A stretch of DNA of 43,793 bases from Thauera phenolivorans (GTDB taxonomy: Bacteria > Pseudomonadota > Gammaproteobacteria > Burkholderiales > Rhodocyclaceae). The DNA lies in contig NZ_MBFM01000003.1 in assembly GCF_001696715.1 (NCBI RefSeq), positions 353,585-397,377 of the forward strand. Direction: 5' to 3'. The notes under the pieces are model-generated. The model was not told the origin of the DNA and made no database searches. It saw only the letters and a list, made by a program, of their open reading frames with translations. Below, piece after piece: positions 1-9,071 of this stretch (within the stretch, counting starts at the first letter, position 1; each line of letters starts with the position of its first letter). A program made the translations under genes and the position numbers.

Positions 1-874
1 CGACGATCCTGCCCTCGAGCTGGAAACGCTGGAGCGCGGATTCGACCAGCTCCTTTGCCAGCATCAGCAGTCGATCCCCCACGTCGACCAGCGCGTAGTC
101 GAACTCGGGATGGGCGTTCAGCGCCTGGTTGGCGGGGATGGTCCACGGGGTGGTGGTCCAGATCACCGCGGCGGCGGGCTTGTCGAGCTTCGTCAGGCCG
201 AAGGCCTCGGCGAGTTTCCCGCTATGCGCGTCCGATACCGGGAAGGCGACGTCGATCGTCGGCGACTGCTTGTCGGCGTATTCGACCTCGGCCTCGGCCA
301 GCGCCGAGCCGCAGTCGAAACACCAGTTCACCGGTTTGAGGCCCTTGAACACGTAGCCGTTCTTCGTCATCTCGGCCAGCGCGCGGATTTCGTTGGCCTC
401 GTTGGCGAAGTCCATCGTGCGGTAGGGGTTGTCCCACTCGCCGAGCACGCCGAGGCGGATGAAGTCGGCCTTCTGGATCTCGATCTGTTCGGCGGCGTAG
501 GCGCGGCACAGCTCGCGGACCTTGTCGGCGGGCAGGTTCTTGCCGTGGGTGACCTCGACCTTGTGTTCGATCGGCAAGCCGTGGCAGTCCCAGCCCGGGA
601 CGTAGGGTGCGTCGAAGCCGGCGAGCGTCTTCGAGCGCACGATGATGTCCTTGAGGATCTTGTTCAGCGCGTGGCCGATGTGCAGGCTGCCGTTGGCGTA
701 GGGCGGGCCGTCGTGGAGCACGAACTTGGGCCGGCCCGCCGAGGCGCCGCGGATCTTCTGGTAGAGCTTTCGCTGCTGCCACTCGGCGATCCAGCCCGGC
801 TCGCGCTTGGGCAGGTTGCCGCGCATCGGGAAGGGGGTGTCGGGCAGGTTGAGCGTCGTGCGGTAGTCGGCCAT
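1..874 (-). CDS. ileS: Isoleucyl-tRNA synthetase, N-terminal part (cut by window edge)
   Basis: Charges tRNA-Ile with isoleucine in the cytoplasm as a class I aminoacyl-tRNA synthetase. The first 291 codons are present and the reading frame runs off the left edge. The start [19 protein letters not shown] is typical of bacterial IleS. The class I HIGH signature is visible at residues 65-68, in NGSLHIGH, just after the conserved [10 protein letters not shown] stretch. The [10 protein letters not shown] segment is also present. The editing domain begins within the visible part ([16 protein letters not shown]), while the KMSKS loop and anticodon-binding region lie outside. It follows ribF by 14 bp on the same strand, the usual ribF-ileS order in proteobacteria, so the two are probably cotranscribed. 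Identity is very secure. Confidence 0.97.
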   Translation of the reverse strand, partial: MADYRTTLNLPDTPFPMRGNLPKREPGWIAEWQQRKLYQKIRGASAGRPKFVLHDGPPYANGSLHIGHALNKILKDIIVRSKTLAGFDAPYVPGWDCHGLPIEHKVEVTHGKNLPADKVRELCRAYAAEQIEIQKADFIRLGVLGEWDNPYRTMDFANEANEIRALAEMTKNGYVFKGLKPVNWCFDCGSALAEAEVEYADKQSPTIDVAFPVSDAHSGKLAEAFGLTKLDKPAAAVIWTTTPWTIPANQALNAHPEFDYALVDVGDRLLMLAKELVESALQRFQLEGRIV

Positions 875-888
875 GGCGGGGGGTTCTT

Positions 889-1851
889 TCAGCCTTGGAG
901 TGAGTTCGGAATGAAATGGTGTGCGGGATGCTGCGCGAACCAGTCGCGTGCCTGCGCGGCGTCGGCGTCGATCTGCGCCTTGAGCGCGTCGAGCGAGGGG
1001 AACTTGCGCTCGTCGCGCAGCTTTCGCAGGAAATGGACCCGGATATGGGCGCCGTAGCAGTCGCGCTGCCAGTCGAGCAGATGCACTTCGAGGCGCGTGC
1101 GGCCGCTGTCGAATGCGGTGGGACGCACGCCGATGTTGGCCACGCCGGCAACCGGCGTGTCGGCCAGGCCTTCGACGGCGACGGCGTACACGCCGGTGAG
1201 TGGCGGCGTCGGGTGCTTCATGTGGATGTTCGCGGTCGGGAAGCCGAGCTGGCGGCCGAGCTTGTCGCCGTGGGCCACGTTGCCCGCGATGCTGTAGGGG
1301 CGGCCGAGCAGGCGTCCGGCGTGGTCGAGGTCGCCGCGCGCGAGCGCCGCGCGCACCGCCGAGCTCGACACCCGCTCGCCGTCGAGTTCGAGCGTGGGCA
1401 TCGCCTCGACGGCGAAGCCGTGGCGTTCGCCTGCGGCGCGCAGCATCGCGAAGTCGCCCGCGCGTCTGGCGCCGAAGCGGAAGTCGTCGCCGATGAACAG
1501 ATGTCGCACGCCGAGCCCACGGATCAGGATGTGCTCGATGAAGTCGGCCGCCGGCTGGGCGGCGAAACGGGCGTCGAAGCGGCACACGTGAACGCGGTCG
1601 ACGCCGGACGCCGCGAGCAGCAGGAGTTTCTCGCGCAGCGAGGCGAGGCGGGCAGGCGCGGCGGCGGGAGCGAAGTATTCGCGCGGGTGCGGCTCGAAGG
1701 TCAGGACGACCGCCTTCACACCGAGGGCCCGTGCCTTGTCGGTGAGCAGCTTGAGGAGCGCCTGGTGACCGCGATGGACGCCATCGAAGTTGCCGATGGT
1801 GAGCACCGCAGGCTGGTCCGCTTGCTCGGGAATCCCGCGAAAAACCTGCAT
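889..1851 (-). CDS. ribF: Bifunctional riboflavin kinase / FMN adenylyltransferase
   Basis: Converts riboflavin to FMN and then FAD. The 320-residue protein has the usual family length. The N-terminal FAD synthetase nucleotidyltransferase domain carries [13 protein letters not shown] (about residues 18-30), the GxFDGxHxGH nucleotide-binding motif, and IGDDFRFG further on. The C-terminal riboflavin kinase domain starts near [20 protein letters not shown] and contains the PTANI flavokinase motif. It is read towards ileS with a 14-bp gap. A perfect TATAAT hexamer stands 22 bp upstream of the ATG in the short gap behind amiC, so ribF-ileS probably has its own promoter. Assignment is secure. Confidence 0.97.
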   Translation of the reverse strand: MQVFRGIPEQADQPAVLTIGNFDGVHRGHQALLKLLTDKARALGVKAVVLTFEPHPREYFAPAAAPARLASLREKLLLLAASGVDRVHVCRFDARFAAQPAADFIEHILIRGLGVRHLFIGDDFRFGARRAGDFAMLRAAGERHGFAVEAMPTLELDGERVSSSAVRAALARGDLDHAGRLLGRPYSIAGNVAHGDKLGRQLGFPTANIHMKHPTPPLTGVYAVAVEGLADTPVAGVANIGVRPTAFDSGRTRLEVHLLDWQRDCYGAHIRVHFLRKLRDERKFPSLDALKAQIDADAAQARDWFAQHPAHHFIPNSLQG

Positions 1852-1872
1852 GACCGCCCGGAAAAAGCCGCG

Positions 1873-1878
1873 ATTATA
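1873..1878 (-). promoter_or_regulatory. Candidate sigma-70 -10 box of ribF-ileS
   Basis: On the minus strand this reads TATAAT, a perfect -10 hexamer, 22 bp before the ribF start and inside the 62-bp amiC-ribF gap. The matching -35 position (CACGCA) is poor, so the promoter is inferred mainly from the -10 and its position. It would give a very short leader. Confidence 0.4.
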
Positions 1879-1913
1879 GCGTCAAAGGGGGCGGCTGCGT
1901 GCTATGCGGCGTG

Positions 1914-3242
1914 CTAGTCGAGGCGGGCGATGCGGGTGTTGCCGTTCTGCAGGCCGGTCTCCGCGTAGCGGGTGATGCCGCGCAACAGCGCGCGCGCCAT
2001 CTTCTCCTGATAGGCGTTGTTGTTGAGCTTGCGCTCCTCGTCCGGGTTGCTGATGAAGGCGGTCTCGACCAGCACCGAGGGAATGTCCGGCGCTTTCAGC
2101 ACCGCGAAGCCGGCCTGTTCCACCTGCGGCTTGTGCAGGCGGTTGATGTCGCCGATCTCCGCCAGCATCGCGCGCCCCAGCTTGAGGCTGTCGTTGATGG
2201 TGGCGGTCTGCGACAGGTCGAGCAGGGTGCGGGCGATGTGGCCGTCCTGCTGGGCGAGGCTCACGCCGCCGACGAGGTCGGCGTCGTTTTCCTTCTGCGC
2301 CAGCCAGCGCGCCGCCGAACTCGAGGCGCCGCGCTCGGACAGCACGAAGACGGAGCTGCCGCGCGCCTCGGGGCGCACGAAGGCGTCGGCGTGGATCGAT
2401 ACGAAGAGGTCGGCGCGCACCTGGCGCGCCTTCCGGACGCGCTGGCCGAGCGGCACGAAGTAGTCGCCGTCGCGCGTCAGCACCGCGCGCATGTTGGGTT
2501 GGGCGTCGATCTGGCGCTTGAGGCGGCGTGCGATCGACAGCGTCACGTTCTTCTCGTAGCTGCCGGAGGCACCGATCGCGCCCGGGTCCTCGCCGCCGTG
2601 GCCGGGATCGAGCACCACGGTGAACAGGCGGTTCACGCCCGGGGCGTGGTTCTGCGGACGGGGGCGGGGCGAGGGGTTGGTGCTCGCGAGCTGGGTCCCG
2701 CCGGCGTTGCCTGCTGCCGCCTCGAGCGGCGAACTCTTGCGGATCAGCGCAAGCAAGGGGTCGATCGGCTCGGTCGGGTAGAGGTCGACCACCAGGCGAT
2801 GACCGTAGCCGGCGAAGGGGTCGAGCGTGAAGACCTGGGGCTCGATGCGGTTCTTCAGGTCCACCACCACCCGCACCACGCCGGGCCGGTTCTGACCCGC
2901 GCGGATGCCCTGGATGAAGGGATCGGAAGGCAGTACGCGTGTGGACAGCGACTGCAGCACGCTGTCGAGGCGCACGCCCTCGAGGTCGAGCACGAGGCGG
3001 TCGGGATCGGGCACCAGTTCGTGACTGAAGCGCAGCCGCGCCGAGCCTTCCAGCGTGATCCGGGTGTATTCCTCGGAGGGCCACACCCGCACTGCGAGGA
3101 GGCTGGGCGCGATGGCGTGCCCGACCGGGCTCAGCAGCAACGCGAGTGAGGCGCCGCCGAACTTCAGCAGGTCGCGCCGGTTCACTCCGGAGCGGACGCC
3201 CGCGGGGCGCCCTCCAATGCCTTGTTCATTTCGTTCGCGCAT
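1914..3242 (-). CDS. amiC: N-acetylmuramoyl-L-alanine amidase, AmiC type, Tat-exported
   Basis: A periplasmic zinc amidase that cuts the amide between MurNAc and the stem peptide during cell separation. The N-terminus has a twin-arginine motif (NRRDLLKFG) followed by a hydrophobic stretch ending near GHAIA, so export is by Tat, as for E. coli AmiC. An AMIN peptidoglycan-binding domain (RVWPSEEYTRITLEG onward) is followed by a proline-rich linker. The Amidase_3 domain holds VVLDPGHGGEDPGA, the downstream Glu in YEKNVTLS, FVSIHADAF and the catalytic VLVETAFISN. Two starts are possible: ATG at 3242, used here, overlaps tsaE by 61 bp; GTG at 3185 makes a GTGA overlap with the tsaE stop and places the Arg pair at residues 3-4. 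Function is secure, the start is not. Confidence 0.93.
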   Translation of the reverse strand: MRERNEQGIGGRPAGVRSGVNRRDLLKFGGASLALLLSPVGHAIAPSLLAVRVWPSEEYTRITLEGSARLRFSHELVPDPDRLVLDLEGVRLDSVLQSLSTRVLPSDPFIQGIRAGQNRPGVVRVVVDLKNRIEPQVFTLDPFAGYGHRLVVDLYPTEPIDPLLALIRKSSPLEAAAGNAGGTQLASTNPSPRPRPQNHAPGVNRLFTVVLDPGHGGEDPGAIGASGSYEKNVTLSIARRLKRQIDAQPNMRAVLTRDGDYFVPLGQRVRKARQVRADLFVSIHADAFVRPEARGSSVFVLSERGASSSAARWLAQKENDADLVGGVSLAQQDGHIARTLLDLSQTATINDSLKLGRAMLAEIGDINRLHKPQVEQAGFAVLKAPDIPSVLVETAFISNPDEERKLNNNAYQEKMARALLRGITRYAETGLQNGNTRIARLD

Positions 3243-3712
3243 CTCAGCCCCGCTTCCGTATGTCCGAAAATTTCTGCACGGCGTCCCCCCCCCGCGGTGC
3301 TCAGGCGCACTTCCAGGTCGGGCTGCGTCAGGTAGGGTGCGGCCTTGTCGGGCCACTCCACCACGCACACACCGTCCCCGGCGAAGTACTCGTCCAAGCC
3401 TGCTTCCGGGTACTCTTCCGGCGAATTGAAACGATAAAAATCAAAGTGATATAAGTCTAATCTAGAAAGTACGTAAGGTTCAATCAAGGTGTAGGTCGGA
3501 CTTTTCACCTTGCCTTCGTGACCAAGTTCACGCAGCAGGCCGCGGGTGAGCGTCGTCTTGCCGCTCCCGAGATCCCCCTGCAGCCAGATTTTCAGTCCGG
3601 GAATCAGGATCTTGGCGAGCGCGGCGCCGAGTGCCTCGGTATCGGCCTCGGCCGGCAACTGCACGCGCAGGGTGCCGTCGCTATCATTGGCGGAATGGAG
3701 AATTTCGATCAT
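3182..3712 (-). CDS. tsaE: tRNA threonylcarbamoyladenosine biosynthesis ATPase TsaE
   Basis: ATPase subunit of the TsaBDE complex that makes t6A37 on ANN-decoding tRNAs. The 176-residue protein contains a P-loop, GDLGSGKTTLTRG (about residues 47-59), the SPTYTLIEPY segment, and the conserved YHFDFYRFNSPEE and VVEWPDKA motifs. The start is ATG at 3712, 12 bp from the start of the divergent queG; queG opposite a tsaE-amidase pair is also the E. coli arrangement. The gene overlaps the start of amiC, suggesting translational coupling. A stretch of about 75 bp (roughly 3419-3495) is strikingly AT-rich, with TTA, AGA, GTA and TCT codons unlike the rest of the gene. Identity is secure. Confidence 0.96.
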   Translation of the reverse strand: MIEILHSANDSDGTLRVQLPAEADTEALGAALAKILIPGLKIWLQGDLGSGKTTLTRGLLRELGHEGKVKSPTYTLIEPYVLSRLDLYHFDFYRFNSPEEYPEAGLDEYFAGDGVCVVEWPDKAAPYLTQPDLEVRLSTAGGGRRAEIFGHTEAGLRCANEMNKALEGAPRASAPE

Positions 3713-3724
3713 GGCGGGCTCTCG

Positions 3725-4783
<1,059 letters not shown>

Positions 4784-4860
4784 TCGGCCCGCGCCGCACG
4801 CGCAGCCGGGCCGTGTCGCGTTCGGGCTAGAATTCGCGCCCCTGTCCGCGGAATGCGACG

Positions 4861-5061
4861 ATGGAACAACGTCTCGAAAAGCTCGAACTGAAAGTGATGT
4901 CGGCCGAGGACCAGCTCGATGAACTCAACCGCGTCGTCTGGCGCCAGCAGCAGGAGATCGATCTGCTGCGCCAGCACGTGCGGCTGCTTGCGGAACAGCT
5001 GAAGAGCGTGCAGCCGGGCACGCCGCTGCGGCCGGAGGACGAGATCCCGCCGCACTGGTAG
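4861..5061 (+). CDS. slyX: SlyX family small coiled-coil protein
   Basis: A 66-residue protein predicted as one amphipathic coiled coil with heptads of Leu/Val (MEQRLEKLELKVMSAEDQL) and the conserved C-terminal PPHW ending, both typical of SlyX. The molecular role of SlyX is unknown; in enterics it lies next to slyD. Here it stands 77 bp after queG, with a TAGAAT hexamer at 4828-4833 that could be a -10 box. Family assignment is secure from the ends of the protein and its length. Confidence 0.9.
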   Translation: MEQRLEKLELKVMSAEDQLDELNRVVWRQQQEIDLLRQHVRLLAEQLKSVQPGTPLRPEDEIPPHW

Positions 5062-5066
5062 GTCGC

Positions 5067-5360
5067 TTATGCGACCAGCAGGCTGGTGAGGCGCGCGAGT
5101 ACCGGCCCGAACGCGGTGCTCAGCACCAGCAGGACCGGCATGCCGTAGCAGAACAGCGAGATCGCCAGGCGGATGCGCGGATGCGCCTCGCGCAACTCGA
5201 GGAAATGGTCGCACACCAGGCGCAGCTTGAGCGCCATCACCGCCGCCACTGCGGTGGCGAGGGCGAGTTCCGTTTCGCCGCGGCCGGCCAGCGCCGCGCT
5301 TGCGAGTGTCAGTGCCACCAGCAGCAGCCAGGTGAGGTCGAGCTTTCGTGTCGGCTTCAT
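5067..5360 (-). CDS. norF: NorF-like small membrane protein (cytochrome oxidase subunit IV family)
   Basis: A 97-residue integral membrane protein with about three hydrophobic helices: LTWLLLVALTLASAALAG, the central ALATAVAAVMALKLRLVCDHFLEL region, and LAISLFCYGMPVLLVLSTA. The size, the internal K-L-R-x-x-x-D-x-F-x-E-L pattern and the position directly behind a subunit III-type gene match the NorF/prokaryotic COX4 family. NorE and NorF support nitric oxide reductase activity in denitrifiers. Ten base pairs separate it from norE, so the two form an operon. The catalytic norCB genes are not in this window. A subunit of another heme-copper oxidase cannot be excluded. Confidence 0.75.
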   Translation of the reverse strand: MKPTRKLDLTWLLLVALTLASAALAGRGETELALATAVAAVMALKLRLVCDHFLELREAHPRIRLAISLFCYGMPVLLVLSTAFGPVLARLTSLLVA

Positions 5361-5370
5361 CCCGTCCTCC

Positions 5371-5988
5371 TCAGCCCAGCAGGTAGAACAGCGGGAAGAT
5401 CATCAGCCAGATGATGTCGGTCGCGTGCCAGTAGCAGGCGAAGGCCTCGAGGCCGGAATGCTCGCCCGCGTCGTAGGCGCCGGTGGCGGTGCGCAGCATC
5501 ACCCAGAGCATGCCGAGCAGGCCCCAGAAGACGTGGATCAGGTGGTTGAAGCTCAGGTAGTAGTAGGTGACGATGAACACCCCGGCGTCGCCGTTCAGCC
5601 CGTTGGCGAGGTTCCAGCGCACCTCGAAGAGCTTGATCACCGGATATGCGAGCCCGAAGGCGAAGGCGCCGAACAGCCAGCGCAGGCTGCGTCGCGACGC
5701 GCCCTGCCGCATCGCGTGCAGCGCATGCGCGACGCACCAGCCGCTGGTCAGCAGCATCAGGGTGTAGCCGGTGCCGGCGAGCAGCGACAGCCGCGCCGGC
5801 CCTTCGGCGAAGGCCTCCGGGTGATGCGCGCGGGCGACGAAATACACCGCGAACATCAGCGCGAACTCGGTGACCTCGCAGAAGATGCCGACCCACATCG
5901 CCTTGTTGCCCGGGATGCGGCCGCTCGCCGGCGGCGGTGAGCGCCGGGCGGGCAGCGGTGGGGCGGGAAGAATGGCGGTAGGCGGCAT
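5371..5988 (-). CDS. norE: NorE-like cytochrome c oxidase subunit III family protein
   Basis: A 205-residue membrane protein of the heme-copper oxidase subunit III family, with five predicted helices after a proline-rich cytoplasmic N-terminus. The family hallmarks are MWVGIFCEVTEFALMFAVYF, the FNHLIHVFWGLLGMLWV helix and the C-terminal CYWHATDIIWLMIFPLFYLL. At about 200 residues and with no subunit I/II genes beside it, it fits NorE rather than a CoxC. NorE is an accessory protein of nitric oxide reductase maturation or activity. It lies directly upstream of norF. Subunit III membership is secure; NorE is inferred from size and partner. Confidence 0.8.
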   Translation of the reverse strand: MPPTAILPAPPLPARRSPPPASGRIPGNKAMWVGIFCEVTEFALMFAVYFVARAHHPEAFAEGPARLSLLAGTGYTLMLLTSGWCVAHALHAMRQGASRRSLRWLFGAFAFGLAYPVIKLFEVRWNLANGLNGDAGVFIVTYYYLSFNHLIHVFWGLLGMLWVMLRTATGAYDAGEHSGLEAFACYWHATDIIWLMIFPLFYLLG

Positions 5989-6094
5989 GGCAGGATGGTG
6001 GGCTCCGTGTCGGGATTTTTCCAGCCTAGCCCGCCGGGACGCGCGGCGCCTTGACGCGCGCCAATTGCGGCGGCGCCGATCCGCCTGCGCGGGC

Positions 6095-6478
6095 TCAGCG
6101 CGCGAGCCGGGTGCCGAGTTCGCGTACTGCCTCGGGGATGCCCGAGGCGGGGTCGGAGCGTTCCATCAGTGCTTCGAGCAGCCGTGCCACCACACCCTCG
6201 TGAGGCAGTGCGCTGCCGAAATGCAGCGCCGCGCCCTTGCGGTACACCGCCAGGCAGGGGAAGTCCTCGACGTCGATGTCGCCCACCAGCCCGGCGTCGT
6301 CCTCGATGTCCGCCCAGGCGAACAGGGCACCCGGCCGGCTGGCGGCGATGCGCTCGAGCACCGGTCGGAAGTCGCGGCAGGTGCCGCACCAGTCGGCGCA
6401 CAGGGCGAGCACGACGAGCGGCGCGCTCGCGAGGCGCTCATGCCCGGGCAGGTCGGTGGCGGGAATCAGGAGGGCCAT
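6095..6478 (-). CDS. Thioredoxin-fold protein with CGTC active site
   Basis: A 127-residue thioredoxin-like protein without a signal peptide, so probably cytoplasmic. The redox motif ADWCGTC lies at residues 28-34, with Cys31 and Cys34. The fold continues through WADIEDDAGLVGDIDVEDFPCLAVY, where the cis-proline precedes a Cys. CGTC instead of CGPC suggests a redox potential different from housekeeping thioredoxin. It starts 16 bp after the end of rlhA and is likely cotranscribed with it. The substrate is unknown. Confidence 0.85.
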   Translation of the reverse strand: MALLIPATDLPGHERLASAPLVVLALCADWCGTCRDFRPVLERIAASRPGALFAWADIEDDAGLVGDIDVEDFPCLAVYRKGAALHFGSALPHEGVVARLLEALMERSDPASGIPEAVRELGTRLAR

Positions 6479-6494
6479 GGCCGGTCGCCCCCGT

Positions 6495-8474
6495 TCAGCG
6501 CATAGCGGCAGGGCTGGCCGCCTCGCCCGTCCGCTTGGAAAAGAAGCTCACCTTCTGCGCCACCACCGCCTCGCGCATCTTCGCGATGTGCGGCCGCATC
6601 GCGCCCACCACGTGCATCTCGCAGCGCTTGCAGTCGAAGCGCAGGGTCAGCGTCTCGCCGCCATTGACGAGTTGCATCGGGTCGGGGCGGATGCCCTTCA
6701 CTTCCTTGGGGCAGAGGTTGAAGCTGTAGCGCAGGCAGTGCTTGGTGATCATCAGCGAGACCTCGTCGGTCTCCAGGTTCTCCTCGTAGGCGGCGTCGAT
6801 GAGCTTGACGCCGTGCTTCGTGTAGAAGGCGCGTGCCCTGCCGTTGAGCACGTTGGCGAGGTAGCTCAGCGCGTCCTGCGGGTAGGGCACGGGCGGCTCC
6901 ACGGCGACGGCGCGCGGCGGTCGCGGGTGCGCCGCGCGCCGCGCGGCCTCGAGGCTTTCCACGGCCTCGCGGCGCAGCGCGTTGAGCTGGGCGGCCGGCA
7001 GGAAGGGCGCGGCCGGCAGCTCGAGGACGATCTCGCCCGGCGCGAACATGGTGTTGCCGAGCTTGGCGAGCTGCTCGCGGATCGACGCCAGCGCGCGCTC
7101 GGCGTGCTGCGCGGGCTCGAAGGGCACGACCAGGCGCGCGCTCGCGCTGACGCCGTCCTCGTCGCGGAGGCTGAGCGCGAAGCCGTCCCCGGTGGCGAGG
7201 AAGCGGGCGTCGACCCGCACGCGGCGCTCGGCCGACTTCTTCTCGAGCGCGCGCTCGAACGCGTGGTCGTGGTTGCGGAACACCGAGGTGCCGGGCACGA
7301 GGTCGACAGGCAGTGGCTCGGCGGGGAACACGCGGTCGATGCCCTCGCCGCCGCCGTCGGGCTCGGCGCGGTTGACCCGCAGGCCGGTGAGTTCGCCCCT
7401 GGGGCCGTACCAGGTGAGGCCGTCGCCATTGTGGATCGGGCTGGTGCGCTCGATGTCGAAGAACCTGCGCCCCGTGGTGTCTATCCTCGTTACCCGGCCG
7501 ATCGCCTCGCCGACGAACTTGGGCGACTCGAATGCCTCGATGCCGTGCTGGCGCTCGTTGGCGAAGTAGTCGGTGTAGCCGCGGTTGAAGGTCTTCTCCG
7601 CCTGCGGGGTGAATAGGAAGGTGGTGCGCCCGCTCGAGGCGCGGCGATAGCGCGGGCCCTCGGCATCGGGGAACTCGATGATCTCGTCGAGCAGGCCCCG
7701 GTAGTGGGCGGTGATGTTCTTGACGTAGGCCATGTCCTTGTAGCGGCCCTCGATCTTGAACGAACTCACCCCCGCGGCGGCCAGCGCGCGCAGGTTGGCG
7801 CTCTGATTGTTGTCCTTCATCGACAGCATGTGCTGGTTGCCGGCGACGGTGTTGCCGTCCTTGTCCTTGAGGTCGTAGGGCAGGCGGCAGGCCTGGGAGC
7901 ATTCGCCGCGGTTCGCGCTGCGCCCGGTGTGTGCATGGCTGATGTAGCACTGGCCCGAAAAGGCCACGCACAGCGCGCCGTGCACGAAATATTCGAGATT
8001 GCAGTCGGTGGCCTGCGCGATCTCCCTTACCTGCTGCAGGCTCAGCTCGCGCGCCAGCACGATCTGCGAGAAGCCCACGTCCTGCAGGAAGCGGGCCTTG
8101 CTCGCGTCGCGGATGTCGGTCTGGGTGCTGGCGTGGAGCTGGATCGGCGGCAGGTCGAGCTCGAGCAGGCCCATGTCCTGCACGATCAGCGCGTCGGCGC
8201 CGGCCTCGTAGACGTCCCACGCGAGGCGCCGGGCGGCGTCGAGCTCGTGGTCGTGCAGGATGGTGTTGAGGGCGACGAAAACCTTGGCGTGATAGCGGTG
8301 GGCGTGGGCAGCGAGGCGGGCGATGTCGGCGACGGCGTTCTCCGCCGCCGCGCGCGCGCCGAAGCCGGGGCCGCCGAGATAAACGGCGTCCGCGCCATGG
8401 TTGATCGCCTCGATGCCGATGTCGGCGCTCTTGGCGGGGGCGAGGAGTTCGAGATAATGACGGCCGTGGCTCAT
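6495..8474 (-). CDS. rlhA: U32 family protein, RlhA-type 23S rRNA C2501 hydroxylation
   Basis: A 659-residue member of peptidase family U32 (DUF3656-containing subgroup). E. coli RlhA (YdcP), of similar length, is needed for 5-hydroxycytidine at position 2501 of 23S rRNA. Visible hallmarks are LELLAPAKSADIGIEAINHGADAVYLGG at the N-terminus, FVHGALCVAFSGQCYISH with its two Cys, the GECSQACRLPYDL cysteines, SFKIEGRYKDMAYV, and late Cys in ITKHCLRYSFNLCPKE and CKRCEMH. These cysteines probably hold an Fe-S cluster. ATG 8474 is preferred over an in-frame TTG 18 bp upstream. Length favours RlhA over the shorter TrhP. Confidence 0.85.
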   Translation of the reverse strand: MSHGRHYLELLAPAKSADIGIEAINHGADAVYLGGPGFGARAAAENAVADIARLAAHAHRYHAKVFVALNTILHDHELDAARRLAWDVYEAGADALIVQDMGLLELDLPPIQLHASTQTDIRDASKARFLQDVGFSQIVLARELSLQQVREIAQATDCNLEYFVHGALCVAFSGQCYISHAHTGRSANRGECSQACRLPYDLKDKDGNTVAGNQHMLSMKDNNQSANLRALAAAGVSSFKIEGRYKDMAYVKNITAHYRGLLDEIIEFPDAEGPRYRRASSGRTTFLFTPQAEKTFNRGYTDYFANERQHGIEAFESPKFVGEAIGRVTRIDTTGRRFFDIERTSPIHNGDGLTWYGPRGELTGLRVNRAEPDGGGEGIDRVFPAEPLPVDLVPGTSVFRNHDHAFERALEKKSAERRVRVDARFLATGDGFALSLRDEDGVSASARLVVPFEPAQHAERALASIREQLAKLGNTMFAPGEIVLELPAAPFLPAAQLNALRREAVESLEAARRAAHPRPPRAVAVEPPVPYPQDALSYLANVLNGRARAFYTKHGVKLIDAAYEENLETDEVSLMITKHCLRYSFNLCPKEVKGIRPDPMQLVNGGETLTLRFDCKRCEMHVVGAMRPHIAKMREAVVAQKVSFFSKRTGEAASPAAMR

Positions 8475-8525
8475 GGGGTGGAAGTGGCGCAAGCGCTTGA
8501 TCGGAAAGGGCGCAATGATAGCGCT

Positions 8526-8888
8526 TCAGCGGCGCTTGCGGCGTCGCAGCAGCACGAAGGCGGTGACCGCCGCGACGCCGACGGCGTCGGCCAGCCAGTC
8601 GAGCGGATCGCCGTAGCGGTAAGCGGTCATCGACTGCGCGAGCTCCATCGTCACGCCGTAGAGCAGCAGCCCGCCGGCGACCCGCAGCGGCTGCGCGGGC
8701 CAGGCCGCCAGCCCGAGCAGGGCGAGGGCGGCGAAGAGCAGGGCGTGTTCGATCTTGTCCTGCCAGTCGAGCAGACGCACCATCTCGGGCACCGGCATCA
8801 ACGCCAGCCAGAAGGCGGCGGCGAGCGCGAGCAGGAAGGCGAGGCGGAGCAGGGGGCGGAAGGAGAAGGAGGCTGTGCGCTTGGGCAT
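8526..8888 (-). CDS. VanZ-like small membrane protein
   Basis: A 120-residue protein with about four membrane helices: LLRLAFLLALAAAFWLALMPV, HALLFAALALLGLAAW, VAGGLLLYGVTMELAQ and ADAVGVAAVTAFVLL. A basic tail (RRRKRR) follows. The pattern DWQDKIEHALLFAALALLGLA plus a late ELAQ...DWLADAVG matches the VanZ-like family (named from a teicoplanin resistance protein, but mostly of unknown function). ATG 8888 is used; an in-frame ATG at 8927 would add 13 residues. It sits 51 bp upstream of rlhA on the same strand. Confidence 0.75.
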   Translation of the reverse strand: MPKRTASFSFRPLLRLAFLLALAAAFWLALMPVPEMVRLLDWQDKIEHALLFAALALLGLAAWPAQPLRVAGGLLLYGVTMELAQSMTAYRYGDPLDWLADAVGVAAVTAFVLLRRRKRR

Positions 8889-9071
8889 GTCGGTGTCGTG
8901 GTTCGGCAGGGTGATTGGCGGCGGCATGCGCCCCCCGCCGCCAGGGTTGCCCTGCGGGACGGGCGTGGCGCGGCGATGAACCGCGGCGTGAGACGATTGT
9001 CTCCGAGGTACGAGTCACCGAGGTAAGCGGCAATGACGCCGGAAACGAAAGATCCACCAAGGGAGGTTCCG

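Noticed and set aside
222-1151. Long antisense open frames opposite ileS/ribF and most other genes
   Set aside because: High GC yields many stop-free frames; these are Arg/Pro/Ala-rich, have no ribosome sites or motifs and lie opposite well-identified genes.
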